DNA of 64,000 nt from Bacteroides salyersiae WAL 10018 = DSM 18765 = JCM 12988 (GCF_000381365.1 NZ_KB905466.1:1424693-1488692); one strand, 5' to 3'. Numbered from the stretch's first letter, positions 27,294-35,972 are shown. Notes: a model not told the origin generated them from the letters alone. Program-made: numbers and translations.

Positions 27294-28697
27294 AATAAAT
27301 TCTTAATATTGCAAATATTACCATTATCAACTGCTATGAACAAATTGTTAACCATACTCCTCATTACTTTATTATGTAGTTGTTATTCTTATGCTCAATT
27401 ACCGGGTATTCCGGTACCCGTCCCTAATGCGATGGATACTTATGGAATAAACATTAATTTCCCGTCTTCCCCCGGACCATCTGCTCCCTTTACCCCAAGT
27501 AAACAGCAAAACAATATATACGACCCCAATGAACTGATACGCCGGAGACAAAGAGCACAGCAAGAGATAGAGGAGGCAACCGCCATGATGAGAGAAATAG
27601 AAGAATGTTACAGTATAGCGAGCTCTCTGACAAAAAATGGCTTCCCATCCCAAGCCGGTATCCCCGGCACAGAATATTTCCGTTCTGCTTATCAAGAAAT
27701 TAGCGACATGTTGCATGATTCCATTCCTCTAAATCTGGAACGGGCTATTTTTCTGATAGAAAACGCATACCTGAACAACCAATTAAACTTTAACGATTTT
27801 CAAAAGAGTATCAGTGAAAAGGCAGACTATTGTAAATGGAGAATGAGAGAACTAAAACTCAATCCGCATGACGGACTGGCACAAAATATGGCTATCTTCA
27901 GCTTGCTCACCGATACCTTGAATATCCGGCAACCCGGAACAGAAAAGACGGTCACACATTATCCCCTGAAATACAATTTGGACGATTATGACAGCCAAAA
28001 GAATTTTACCAGTCATTTTGTAAATACCCTACTGACAACCAATGTAGGGCAATGTCATTCGATGCCTCTTCTTTATTTGATTTTAGCAGAAAGGTTAGGT
28101 GCAAAAGCTTACTTGGCTTTGGCTCCTCAACATTCGTTTGTGAAAATACAGGATGATAATGGAGCCTGGTATAATCTGGAGCTTACTTGCCGCTCCATCT
28201 TGAGTGACTATCACTATATGAACAGTAGTTATATCAAAAGTGAAGCCATACGCAATAAACTATATATGAACCCACTAAGCAAGAAAGAAACGGTTGCTTC
28301 TCTTCTTACCACGCTGGGGCAATATTATCTCATGAAATATGGTTATGATCCGTTTATTTTGGACTGTTTACATACGGCGGAATCCTATTCACCTCATGAT
28401 ATTTATAATAAAATCATGGAAGCCGACTATGAAACCAGATTAACTTTGGAAATAGCCCGTTTGTTGAATGCCCGCCACCCGGAAACATTAAAGAAAATAT
28501 CACCGGAAGCTTATAAACATTATGAACGTATGCATGAGCTCTATAAGGAAATTGACAACAGCGGCTATGAGGATATGCCTAAAGAAATCTATGCACGTTG
28601 GTTACGCCATGTAGAGAAACTTAAAAAAGAAGAAGACGGACATGCCCAACCCACTATAAGAAAAACAGTGAAATAACAATCTTAAACAAAATATGGA
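27294..28697. repeat. Direct repeat copy 2 of the transglutaminase-like gene
   Basis: Full-length counterpart of the segment at 25612-26466. It includes a promoter-like TAATATTG (27304-27311, one base off TAnnTTTG) before the gene and ends inside the start codon region of the effector gene. Confidence 0.85.
27336..28676 (+). CDS. Secreted transglutaminase-like (SirB1-type) protein, intact copy
   Basis: The product has 446 residues from ATG 27336, with a hydrophobic leader MNKLLTILLITLLCSCYSYA that could be cut before Q or lipidated at Cys (LCSC). A proline-rich stretch (IPVPVPNAMDTYG) and coiled helices (RRRQRAQQEIEEATAMMREI) follow. The core from about residue 200 resembles the transglutaminase-like Transglut_core2/SirB1 fold: GQCHSMPLLYLILAERLGAK with Cys240, LALAPQHSFVKI with His266 and WYNLELTC with Glu282. 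So a cysteine hydrolase or acyl-transfer activity is possible, but the substrate is unknown. The next gene, a mini-Rhs effector, starts 16 bp later. Homologues: broken copy at 25654, diverged copy at 30975. Confidence 0.75.
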   Translation: MNKLLTILLITLLCSCYSYAQLPGIPVPVPNAMDTYGININFPSSPGPSAPFTPSKQQNNIYDPNELIRRRQRAQQEIEEATAMMREIEECYSIASSLTKNGFPSQAGIPGTEYFRSAYQEISDMLHDSIPLNLERAIFLIENAYLNNQLNFNDFQKSISEKADYCKWRMRELKLNPHDGLAQNMAIFSLLTDTLNIRQPGTEKTVTHYPLKYNLDDYDSQKNFTSHFVNTLLTTNVGQCHSMPLLYLILAERLGAKAYLALAPQHSFVKIQDDNGAWYNLELTCRSILSDYHYMNSSYIKSEAIRNKLYMNPLSKKETVASLLTTLGQYYLMKYGYDPFILDCLHTAESYSPHDIYNKIMEADYETRLTLEIARLLNARHPETLKKISPEAYKHYERMHELYKEIDNSGYEDMPKEIYARWLRHVEKLKKEEDGHAQPTIRKTVK

Positions 28698-29601
28698 TAT
28701 GAAGAAATTTACGGGACTTATCATGTTGGTAATTGCAACCTGTTTGAAATTACAAGCCCAGCACTCCGAAGGAAATCCATTTGCACGTTTGGGGTATAAA
28801 GCCGATGTGTATACTTTCGGAGAGAAAGAAGAATTTCACGATCAAGAAACGATTGTAGAAATTGGGGAGGTACTGTTTAATACGAAGACAAACGAGGTAG
28901 TCGGCTTTGTAAACGGTGCAGATTCGTTGATAGAACTAAAACCGGAATTACAAAGTATGTCAATTGATCCGCACTGTGAGAAGTATTACTCGATTAGTCC
29001 TTATGCATATTGCATGAATAATCCGGTAAAATATATTGACCCAAATGGAAAAGATGCCGTTCTTGTCGTTTTTCCTGATTATAAAATATCAACTCCTATT
29101 GGCAAAATGGGAAATTTAGGGCATGCGGGAGTTCTTCTTATCAATAACAAAACAGGACTTACAAAATATTATGAATATGGACGATACGACAAAGAAGGGA
29201 AAGGAGAAGTTCGCAACATTAAAATCTCTAATGTAAAAATAGATAAAAACGGTAAACCAACCACGGAATCATTAAACAAAGTCATGGGAGAATTATCAAA
29301 AAAAGCAGGGCAAAACGGACGTATAGATGGAGCATATATCGAAAGCGATAAATTTGAAAATATGGATAAATATGCTACGATAAAGGAAAATGAAAATTCA
29401 AACCCATCCAGAAAAACATATAGCCTCACAGGGAATAACTGTGGAACATTCGCAGCTGATGTTGTAAATCAAGATGAAAATGTAAATAAGAAAGCACCTA
29501 TTATAGTTGATCCACGCCCCAACAGTATAGTCGAAGAATACCAAGACAAATTTAAAACAATAACATATAATCCCAATATAAACAGAACTGAACTCAAATA
29601 A
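28693..29601 (+). CDS. Mini-Rhs effector with permuted papain-like Cys/His domain
   Basis: This 302-residue secreted protein has a signal peptide (MKKFTGLIMLVIATCLKLQA). The region NPFARLGYKADVYTFGEKEE matches the short Rhs-type leader common in Bacteroidales, and the Rhs core remnant YSISPYAYCMNNPVKYIDPN is at about residues 98-117. The variable C-terminal domain has GHAGVLLINNKTGL with His144 and LTGNNCGTFAADVV with Cys250: His before Cys, the order of permuted NlpC/P60 (LRAT/YiiX-like) papain folds. I infer a hydrolase toxin (peptidase, amidase or lipid acyl target). The large Rhs shell is absent. The next gene starts 2 bp after the stop, as immunity genes often do. Confidence 0.7.
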   Translation: MDMKKFTGLIMLVIATCLKLQAQHSEGNPFARLGYKADVYTFGEKEEFHDQETIVEIGEVLFNTKTNEVVGFVNGADSLIELKPELQSMSIDPHCEKYYSISPYAYCMNNPVKYIDPNGKDAVLVVFPDYKISTPIGKMGNLGHAGVLLINNKTGLTKYYEYGRYDKEGKGEVRNIKISNVKIDKNGKPTTESLNKVMGELSKKAGQNGRIDGAYIESDKFENMDKYATIKENENSNPSRKTYSLTGNNCGTFAADVVNQDENVNKKAPIIVDPRPNSIVEEYQDKFKTITYNPNINRTELK

Positions 29602-29603
29602 AA

Positions 29604-29912
29604 ATGGAAAACCAATACCCTATTTCACTAATAGATCTAATAATATTAAACATATATTTAGGAAGTATTATATTCATATTAGGAACTATTTTACTCTTCT
29701 TTCTTATTAAAAGAAGAAACAAACTAAAAATTTCTTTTTTGGCTACAGTAGCGCAATTAGGTGGTAGTATCTTTTTGTCTTTATTAATATGGAAATTATG
29801 GCCTTTTAAAACAGATATAATGTACAGTTTTATCTTCTACCCTGCATTATGTTCAGAAATAGGAACTATTTTATTAACTTGGGGCATTTTTAACAAGTGG
29901 AATCCCCACTAA
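29604..29912 (+). CDS. Small membrane protein, candidate immunity protein of the mini-Rhs effector
   Basis: The product is 102 residues with three membrane segments (ILNIYLGSIIFILGTILLFF, ISFLATVAQLGGSIFLSLLI and YSFIFYPALCSEIGTILLTW) joined by a basic loop (IKRRNKLK). It starts 2 bp after the effector stop, so translation is coupled. Very AT-rich. No family recognised. A membrane-embedded immunity protein would fit an effector acting in the periplasm or at the inner membrane; this is positional inference. Confidence 0.55.
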   Translation: MENQYPISLIDLIILNIYLGSIIFILGTILLFFLIKRRNKLKISFLATVAQLGGSIFLSLLIWKLWPFKTDIMYSFIFYPALCSEIGTILLTWGIFNKWNPH

Positions 29913-29929
29913 TCAAATATTTTCGATAG

Positions 29930-30286
29930 ATGAATCGTCTTATAAATCCCATTAAAAGAACATTGCTTACTTTAATGACATTAATAATACTATTAATCAT
30001 AGGTGGGACTATCTTCATTGAAAAAGAAAAAGTAGACACTTTAACTTTTTTAGTATACTCTTTTTATCCAACTCCGTTTATTTGCATGGCATCTTTTGTT
30101 ATAAGTTCGTTTTTTTTATCGGTCTTGGGTAAGGAAACACAAAATAGTAACTATTATAATCTCAACAATTCTAATCAGCTGGGTGTCATATATCTTTTTC
30201 TATATAAGTTCACTTTAAATAAAATATGTGGCACATTAAAACAAAGAAGTATAGATTATAAGAGATGGAAACAAAAAAATCGCTAA
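29930..30286 (+). CDS. Small AT-rich membrane protein of the effector locus
   Basis: The product is 118 residues with two membrane segments (LLTLMTLIILLIIGGTIFI and YPTPFICMASFVISSFFLSV) and a basic tail (LNKICGTLKQRSIDYKRWKQ). It starts 17 bp after the previous gene and overlaps the next by 22 bp, so it belongs to the same transcript. No family was recognised. Possible second immunity or accessory protein. Confidence 0.55.
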   Translation: MNRLINPIKRTLLTLMTLIILLIIGGTIFIEKEKVDTLTFLVYSFYPTPFICMASFVISSFFLSVLGKETQNSNYYNLNNSNQLGVIYLFLYKFTLNKICGTLKQRSIDYKRWKQKNR

Positions 30287-30813
30287 CCCCAATCTATGAA
30301 TTAGAATTGTCAGATGGCATTTCTTTAAAAATTCATGTAAAGAAAGCAAAAACAGGTATACTAAGTATTATTTTATTTTTTGCACTTTCAATCTTTTTTA
30401 TTCCAATAATAGTCTTTATATATTTAGCTACAACCAGTGAAGGTATTCCTTTTGGTTTCATTATCACTTGTATAGTAGGTTTTCTTTCTTCAGGTTATTT
30501 ATTGAAATTATATTTATGGAATAAATATGGGACAGAAGTCTTTATTATAAAAAAGAAAAATTTAGTACTATATTATGATTACAAACTATTCAAAGATAAC
30601 TATAAAAAGATTCCTTTTGAGTCAATTCAAGTTTATTTTGAAGACAACGGTATATTGATGAATGCACCTCAGGGAGTTAATGTTCCTAAGGGGAATACGA
30701 ATGTAAACAATGTGATTTGCTTTGATTTAGATGGTAAAGAAGTAAAATCTGAAGGTGAAATACCTCTTGAAGTAATTATAAAAATCAGCAAACATTTGCA
30801 TCAAAATCGCTAA
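30265..30813 (+). CDS. Membrane protein with soluble C-terminal domain, effector locus
   Basis: The 182-residue product has an N-terminal soluble strand region (IYELELSDGISLKIHVKKAK), two membrane segments (ILSIILFFALSIFFIPIIVF and IPFGFIITCIVGFLSSGYLL), then a C-terminal domain (EVFIIKKKNLVLYYDYKLFK, DNYKKIPFESIQVYFEDNG) whose layout recalls bacterial PH-like/YdbT-type or YcxB-like domains of membrane proteins. AT-rich, overlapping the upstream gene by 22 bp. Role unknown; probably part of the same immunity/accessory set. Confidence 0.55.
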   Translation: METKKSLTPIYELELSDGISLKIHVKKAKTGILSIILFFALSIFFIPIIVFIYLATTSEGIPFGFIITCIVGFLSSGYLLKLYLWNKYGTEVFIIKKKNLVLYYDYKLFKDNYKKIPFESIQVYFEDNGILMNAPQGVNVPKGNTNVNNVICFDLDGKEVKSEGEIPLEVIIKISKHLHQNR

Positions 30814-30863
30814 TAAGTAGTTCATATATAGTATAATATCAGGAAAGTGCTTATAGAAAATGA

Positions 30864-30974
30864 TATAGTTTTATCTCTCCTAAAGATAAACATGAAAGCA
30901 TTAATTATTTCAGTAAAGATACTGGTTCCAAAGTTAATTTCAGATGTATCAAAACTAAAGAAAAGAAATATAGG
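30864..30974 (+). other. Possible C-terminal coding remnant
   Basis: A frame without a start codon, open from 30864 and running in frame into the next gene, reads KDKHESINYFSKDTGSKVNF and RCIKTKEKKYR. The text looks protein-like and the NFRCI ending recalls formylglycine-generating-enzyme-like tails, but it is short and may be chance in AT-rich DNA. No promoter for the downstream gene was recognised in this gap. Confidence 0.2.
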
Positions 30975-32009
30975 ATGAAAAGACTGATAAAAGCAATCGG
31001 GTTATTGTACGCATTATTAATCGTAACTGCATACCCTGTATATTCCCAGGCCGCCTACTTCAAAGAGCAATTAACACTTGCCAACATGCTTTCCGGCAAA
31101 GATTCTTTGAATCTTCAAAAAGCTGTTTATGCTGTCGAAAACGCTTATTACAACGATAACTTGAACGAAGAGGTTTTCAATCATCAGATAGAATGGTATG
31201 CTAATTTCTGCCGAGGAATTATGCAATCCGGCGACATCCGATACGAAGGACAGGGAGACGAACAAGCTGCCAAAGCACAATGTGCTGTTTTCGTATTCAT
31301 GACGGATTCTATTCCTATGCAAATAGGAGATACAGTGGTAGCACATCTGCCTTTCGAATACAACTTCGATGATTATGCCGGACGTCAAAATTGGAGCAGC
31401 ATGTTCGTATCGTATATGATGGAAACAAGAAAGGGAAATTGTCATTCCATGCCACTACTATACAAATTAATCATGGATAAGCTCGGTGAAAAGTGCTGGC
31501 TTTCATTGGCACCGAATCATATGTACATAAAAGCATGGAACAAACGTGCCGGATGGTACAATATAGAATTAACCTGTGCGGATTTTCCAACCGACGCTTG
31601 GCTGACAGCATCCGGATACATACACCTGGATGCAATAAGAAACGGCATATACATGGATACACTTTCCGTACAGCAATCAGTGGCACTATGCTTGACTGAT
31701 CTGGCGCAAGGATACATGCATAAATATGGAACCGAAGACGGGCATTTCATTGTACAATGTTGTGACACTGCCTTGAAATATTATCCGGATTACATCAATG
31801 CGCTATTGCTAAAAGCACAAATCATTGCAGAGCAATATAAACGAAGCCCTTCGGTTACTTCCCAAAAACACATGAATGAATTATATGCCAAAATCCATCG
31901 TCTGGGATACCGGAAAATGCCGACCGATATGTATCTGAACTGGCTATATTCACTAAATGAATACAGTAACGAATACCGGATAAAGAAAATAATCAGCTAT
32001 TCAAAGTAA
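30975..32009 (+). CDS. Secreted transglutaminase-like protein, diverged third copy
   Basis: The product has 344 residues with a signal peptide (MKRLIKAIGLLYALLIVTAY, cut near SQA). It lacks the proline-rich and coiled N-terminal part of the 27.3-kb copy but keeps the same core: LPFEYNFDDYAGRQNW, GNCHSMPLLYKLIMDKLGEK with Cys156, LAPNHMYIKAW with His182 and WYNIELTC with Glu198. It also shares the C-terminal helical region ending YAKIHRLGYRKMPTDMYLNW. A catalytically competent transglutaminase-like/SirB1-type enzyme is therefore plausible. Base composition is closer to the chromosome than the small membrane genes. Its conservation next to the effector module suggests a linked role. Confidence 0.72.
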   Translation: MKRLIKAIGLLYALLIVTAYPVYSQAAYFKEQLTLANMLSGKDSLNLQKAVYAVENAYYNDNLNEEVFNHQIEWYANFCRGIMQSGDIRYEGQGDEQAAKAQCAVFVFMTDSIPMQIGDTVVAHLPFEYNFDDYAGRQNWSSMFVSYMMETRKGNCHSMPLLYKLIMDKLGEKCWLSLAPNHMYIKAWNKRAGWYNIELTCADFPTDAWLTASGYIHLDAIRNGIYMDTLSVQQSVALCLTDLAQGYMHKYGTEDGHFIVQCCDTALKYYPDYINALLLKAQIIAEQYKRSPSVTSQKHMNELYAKIHRLGYRKMPTDMYLNWLYSLNEYSNEYRIKKIISYSK

Positions 32010-32093
32010 CGCTTACCAGAGAAAAACAAAAGGAGCGCATCAACAGTAATCTTTCTGACACACTCCTTAAGAAGAATTGAAAGCATTTTTACC

Positions 32094-33251
32094 CTATCCC
32101 ACAATGTACTTCGCTTTCTTTCCGCAACAACGGTAGATCACCCAAACGATAAGCCATGATACGGCAAAAGCAATCACTGCCGCTACCGGAATCTGAACCG
32201 GGGCGGGTACACCGAGGGCACGTACCAACTCTACGCTCGGCCCTGTCAGGAAGTAATGCACCATATAGACGCCAAAACCGCAAAGGGTAAGATTAGCCAA
32301 AGCTTTCTGTACTTTCTCCGAACGGATTTGTACTTTCTTCGCCAGCATAAACACGGGAATCGTCATCATCACCACGTTGATGGAGCAATAAGTGAAAAAG
32401 AGTTCATACATTTCGTCCGTATATTCCGGCAGTGAAGAAATATAACGGAAACCGAAGAAAGTAATCGCATAACCGACAACAAACATCGGAATACCGATAG
32501 CCAAAGTTTTACTCAAAGACCAATCTAATTTTCTCAAATAATGCCCCAACAGCAGATACCCATTGAAACCGGCAAAAGCATAGAACATGCCAAACGCATT
32601 CCAGGAACATGTGCCCCACAGATACGAAGCAACAAACTGGTGATAATAAGGCAATAATAAGGTGACTCCCCAAGCTGCAAGAAACCAGAGCTTGGCACGA
32701 TCGGACGCTTTTTCTACCCAAGCCGAAAAGATCGGCAGATAAAGATAAAGCCCTATCAGCAAGTAGATGTACCACATGTGTACGGCTATCGGAGAAAAAT
32801 TCAGAGGAATCTGCGATATATACTCCAAAGCCACAGAGAAGGACTGACGCATCACTTCTTCACCGGCATAAGGGAAAAAATTAAGTATAACCTGCGGTTC
32901 AAAGCCCAATACTCCCGTTATCCACGGAAAAAGATTGTAAAGCACGGACCAGATGAGGAACGGAAAAAATACACGTGGAATACGTTTCTTATAAAACACG
33001 GAGGCATCGCCACGTACGGGCAAGAGTAAAGCTCCCGTAATCATTACAAACAGTGGAACGCAAGGACGCAGGACTGCTCCGTAAACCGCCCCCCAGAATT
33101 TTATTTCATCAATATTGGAGGCTGTGCCCGGATAGAAATTGAACGGATCGGTGCAATGGCAACAGACCACGGTAAACATGGCTATCAGTCGCACGACATC
33201 CAGCCAGACAATGTGATTTTTTTGTTGTAGCTCAATCGGTGCTTGTTTCAT
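32094..33251 (-). CDS. Acyltransferase family 3 membrane protein
   Basis: The product has 385 residues from ATG 33251 (MKQAPIELQQKNHIVWLDVV); the frame is open 12 codons further but that part overlaps the fumarase terminator side and has no family similarity. Ten or so membrane helices are present, with the Acyltransferase_3 signature WLDVVRLIAMFTVVCCHCTD (the R...H pair in the first helix). Such proteins O-acetylate sugars or lipids at the inner membrane; the acceptor is unknown. No polysaccharide genes are adjacent. It converges with the transglutaminase-like copy 3 gene. Confidence 0.9.
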   Translation of the reverse strand: MKQAPIELQQKNHIVWLDVVRLIAMFTVVCCHCTDPFNFYPGTASNIDEIKFWGAVYGAVLRPCVPLFVMITGALLLPVRGDASVFYKKRIPRVFFPFLIWSVLYNLFPWITGVLGFEPQVILNFFPYAGEEVMRQSFSVALEYISQIPLNFSPIAVHMWYIYLLIGLYLYLPIFSAWVEKASDRAKLWFLAAWGVTLLLPYYHQFVASYLWGTCSWNAFGMFYAFAGFNGYLLLGHYLRKLDWSLSKTLAIGIPMFVVGYAITFFGFRYISSLPEYTDEMYELFFTYCSINVVMMTIPVFMLAKKVQIRSEKVQKALANLTLCGFGVYMVHYFLTGPSVELVRALGVPAPVQIPVAAVIAFAVSWLIVWVIYRCCGKKAKYIVG

Positions 33252-33274
33252 GATATGTATTAGTGTTTTTATTA

Positions 33275-33316
33275 CAAAAAAGGGCATCTGTACTTAATAA
33301 GAAGATACAGATGCCC
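33275..33316 (-). terminator. Terminator of the fumarase gene
   Basis: On the minus strand GGGCATCTGTA (33316-33306) pairs with TACAGATGCCC (33292-33282) in an 11-bp stem, followed by a six-T run (33281-33276). Confidence 0.85.
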
Positions 33317-33363
33317 GGAATTATTTCAGTCGTTACAGGTCGTACAACGACGCAATATGAATA

Positions 33364-35016
33364 TTATTTGCCATCACAACTACCACCTGCACAACGCGGC
33401 TTAATCTGTTTGAAGAAGTCATTGCCTTTGTCGTCTACCAGGATAAATGCCGGGAAATCCTCCACTTCGATCTTCCAGATAGCCTCCATACCTAATTCAG
33501 GATACTCCACGCATTCGATGCTCTTAATGTTATTCTGAGCGAGGATAGCAGCCGGACCACCGATAGAACCGAGGTAGAAACCACCGTATTTCTTGCAAGC
33601 ATCGGTCACCTGCTGGCTACGGTTACCTTTAGCAAGCATAATCATACTTCCACCGTGACTTTGGAACAGGTCTACATACGGGTCCATACGTCCGGCAGTA
33701 GTCGGGCCCATAGAACCGCAAGCCATACCGGCAGGAGTCTTTGCCGGACCGGCATAATAAATAGGATGGTCTTTGATATATTGAGGCAGATCTTCACCAC
33801 GATCCAAACGTTCTTTCAATTTGGCATGAGCGATGTCACGTCCTACGATGATCGTACCGTTCAGCGACAAACGGGTAGCCACCGGGTACTTAGTCAACTC
33901 TTTCAGAATCTCCGGCATCGGACGGTTCAAATCGATCTTCACTACGTTGCCTTCACCGGCATTGCGAAGTTCTTCAGGAATCAAACTGCCCGGATTTTCA
34001 TCCAGCTTCTCAATCCAGATACCATCCTTGTTGATTTTACATTTGATGTTACGGTCGGCAGAGCAAGAAACTCCCAAACCGACGGGACATGATGCACCGT
34101 GACGGGGCAGGCGGATGATACGTACGTCGTGTGCCAGGTACTTACCGCCGAACTGTGCACCGAGGCCGATCTTATGAGCTTCCTCGAGTACCTGTTTTTC
34201 AAGTTCGATATCACGGAAAGCACGTCCGTACTCATTACCTGTAGTAGGCAATTCATCATAATAATGAGTAGAAGCCAATTTCACAGTCAGCAGGTTTTTC
34301 TCGGCAGAAGTACCACCGATTACGAATGCGATGTGATAAGGAGGACAGGCTGCCGTACCAAGGGTTTTCATCTTTTCGACTAAGAACGGAACCAGCGTAG
34401 CAGGGTTCAAGATAGCCTTTGTTTCCTGATACAGATAAGTTTTATTGGCAGATCCACCACCTTTTGTTACGCAAAGGAATTTGTATTCCATGCCCTCCGT
34501 TGCTTCGATATCGATCTGGGCAGGCAGGTTACATTTGGTATTCACTTCATCGTACATATTCAAAGGAGCATTCTGCGAATAACGCAGGTTCTCTTCCGTA
34601 TAAGTTTTATAGACACCCAGCGAAAGGGCTTCTTCGTCGGAATATCCGGTCCATACCTGCTGTCCTTTTTCACCATGAACGATGGCCGTACCGGTGTCCT
34701 GGCAGAAAGGAAGTACACCTTTGGAAGCCACTTCCGCATTGCGCAGAAAAGTAAGTGCCACATATTTGTCATTCTCGCTTGCTTCGGGATCGCTCAGGAT
34801 CTTCGCTACCTGTTCGTTATGCGAACGGCGAAGCATGAACGACACATCACGGAATGCAGCATTTGCCATAGCTGTCAGACCCTCTTTCGCCACTTTCAGA
34901 ATCGGATTTCCTTCAAACTCGCTTACCGATACATAGTCTTTCGTAAGCAGATAATACTCAGTCTTATCTTCGCCATGCTCGAACATGGGCTGATACTTAA
35001 ACGGAGGTGTTGCCAT
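33364..35016 (-). CDS. Fumarate hydratase, class I (iron-sulfur)
   Basis: This 550-residue cytosolic enzyme interconverts fumarate and malate. It has the single-chain class I structure: the N-terminal alpha-like domain with [20 protein letters not shown] and [14 protein letters not shown], then the beta-like domain with [20 protein letters not shown] and [17 protein letters not shown]. Cysteines in [16 protein letters not shown] and related positions fit a 4Fe-4S ligand set. The short Cys-containing tail is [10 protein letters not shown]. In anaerobic Bacteroides it serves the fumarate-to-succinate branch. Own promoter at 35054-35061 and own terminator at 33275-33316, so monocistronic. Confidence 0.95.
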   Translation of the reverse strand: MATPPFKYQPMFEHGEDKTEYYLLTKDYVSVSEFEGNPILKVAKEGLTAMANAAFRDVSFMLRRSHNEQVAKILSDPEASENDKYVALTFLRNAEVASKGVLPFCQDTGTAIVHGEKGQQVWTGYSDEEALSLGVYKTYTEENLRYSQNAPLNMYDEVNTKCNLPAQIDIEATEGMEYKFLCVTKGGGSANKTYLYQETKAILNPATLVPFLVEKMKTLGTAACPPYHIAFVIGGTSAEKNLLTVKLASTHYYDELPTTGNEYGRAFRDIELEKQVLEEAHKIGLGAQFGGKYLAHDVRIIRLPRHGASCPVGLGVSCSADRNIKCKINKDGIWIEKLDENPGSLIPEELRNAGEGNVVKIDLNRPMPEILKELTKYPVATRLSLNGTIIVGRDIAHAKLKERLDRGEDLPQYIKDHPIYYAGPAKTPAGMACGSMGPTTAGRMDPYVDLFQSHGGSMIMLAKGNRSQQVTDACKKYGGFYLGSIGGPAAILAQNNIKSIECVEYPELGMEAIWKIEVEDFPAFILVDDKGNDFFKQIKPRCAGGSCDGK

Positions 35017-35053
35017 ATTTTTACTTTTTATTACGTAATGTTAGTTAGTGTGG

Positions 35054-35061
35054 CAAAGGTA
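35054..35061 (-). promoter_or_regulatory. -7 element for the fumarase gene
   Basis: The minus strand reads TACCTTTG, an exact TAnnTTTG, 38 bases before the ATG at 35016. Confidence 0.5.
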
Positions 35062-35214
35062 ACAATAGTTTTTCGAAGTACAGAAAATGGAGGGCTAAAA
35101 AAGATAAACAGAAGATTATAGACATATTAGGACAAAAAAAGAGCGAAAAAAAGAAAAGGCTGAGCAATTACTGAAATCTTGCCAAAAACAGTCCGGTTGA
35201 TTTTTATGAACAGT

Positions 35215-35784
35215 TTAAATATCAATATCATATAAATTAAATAATCGTTCCTTGATCTCATTCTTTTTCTGTTCTACATCTTGGCAACTATTCCGATTAA
35301 CGATAAGATAAGAACTAACTTCCGGAAACTCATAGTCCTGAAAGATAGAATCACCAAACAAATGTTCAGCAACGTATTTATATAACCTAAAGCGTTGATT
35401 ATTTGCTTTACTTTCAATTTTATCCGACTTCTTATCTATGGTCTGCGCACCATTGATAACAAACGAAGCAAATGGATGGTCAGACAGTATCAAAGGGACA
35501 ACACTTGCACAAGTCAGAAAGATACGTAATGTTTGTGAATAGTTATATGCTTGAATAAGACGATTGTATTTGTTATCTAATTTACCATCACGTGCTGCAT
35601 AGAACTTAATAGCAAATAAATCGCCAATAGCTTCCACCCGTATGATATACTTTAAACTTTGATATTTTACTGTTCTTTCCGTACGGAACTTATAAATATA
35701 TGAAAAATCAAAAGCGTCACCATTGCTTGTCGGAGACGCTTTTTGGATAAAGTGAATATCGTATGGTTCTATACTGTCTAACAT
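35215..35784 (-). CDS. Hypothetical soluble protein, unknown family
   Basis: The product has 189 residues without signal peptide or membrane span (MLDSIEPYDIHFIQKASPTS, YKFRTERTVKYQSLKYIIRV, AIGDLFAIKFYAARDGKLDN). The LFAIKFYA segment and alternating strands suggest an alpha/beta fold, and the C-terminus is a charged helix (QDVEQKKNEIKERLFNLYDI). I do not recognise it. Its ATG overlaps the stop of the 62-codon gene upstream (TGATG), so the pair is translated together. It could be an accessory or toxin-antitoxin-like pair, but no known family supports this. Confidence 0.6.
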   Translation of the reverse strand: MLDSIEPYDIHFIQKASPTSNGDAFDFSYIYKFRTERTVKYQSLKYIIRVEAIGDLFAIKFYAARDGKLDNKYNRLIQAYNYSQTLRIFLTCASVVPLILSDHPFASFVINGAQTIDKKSDKIESKANNQRFRLYKYVAEHLFGDSIFQDYEFPEVSSYLIVNRNSCQDVEQKKNEIKERLFNLYDIDI

Positions 35785-35972
35785 CAGGGAACGAGTTTAA
35801 CTCTTGTAGAGCGGCATGTTTTTACTACTGGTATACCATCCCCTACAACAGTTCTTAAAGGCACAGGCCTATACCCGGACAAAGATTCCCATCCGAGACG
35901 CTCTCCTTTACTCTTCTTCTGGCCTTTAGTTTGGACAGAATTTTCTTTTCTTACATTAAATTGGTTTCCCAT
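35784..35972 (-). CDS. Small basic hypothetical protein
   Basis: The product has 62 residues from ATG 35972 (MGNQFNVRKENSVQTKGQKK, then ERLGWESLSGYRPVPLRTVV). The frame is open further upstream, but an exact TATATTTG promoter box at 36000-36007 leaves only the later ATG inside the transcript, about 20 bases downstream of the predicted start. Basic and probably disordered at its N-terminus. It overlaps the next gene by one base. No family recognised. Confidence 0.5.
   Translation of the reverse strand: MGNQFNVRKENSVQTKGQKKSKGERLGWESLSGYRPVPLRTVVGDGIPVVKTCRSTRVKLVP

Noticed and set aside
30892-30978. Short ATG frame overlapping the start of the third transglutaminase-like gene
   Set aside because: Only 28 codons, low complexity, no promoter or conservation sign; the other frame in the same place looks slightly more protein-like and is listed as a weak remnant.
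32010-32093. AAGGAG/CTCCTT pairing between the convergent transglutaminase-like and acyltransferase genes
   Set aside because: Only six pairs with a long loop and no T-run, so not called as a terminator.
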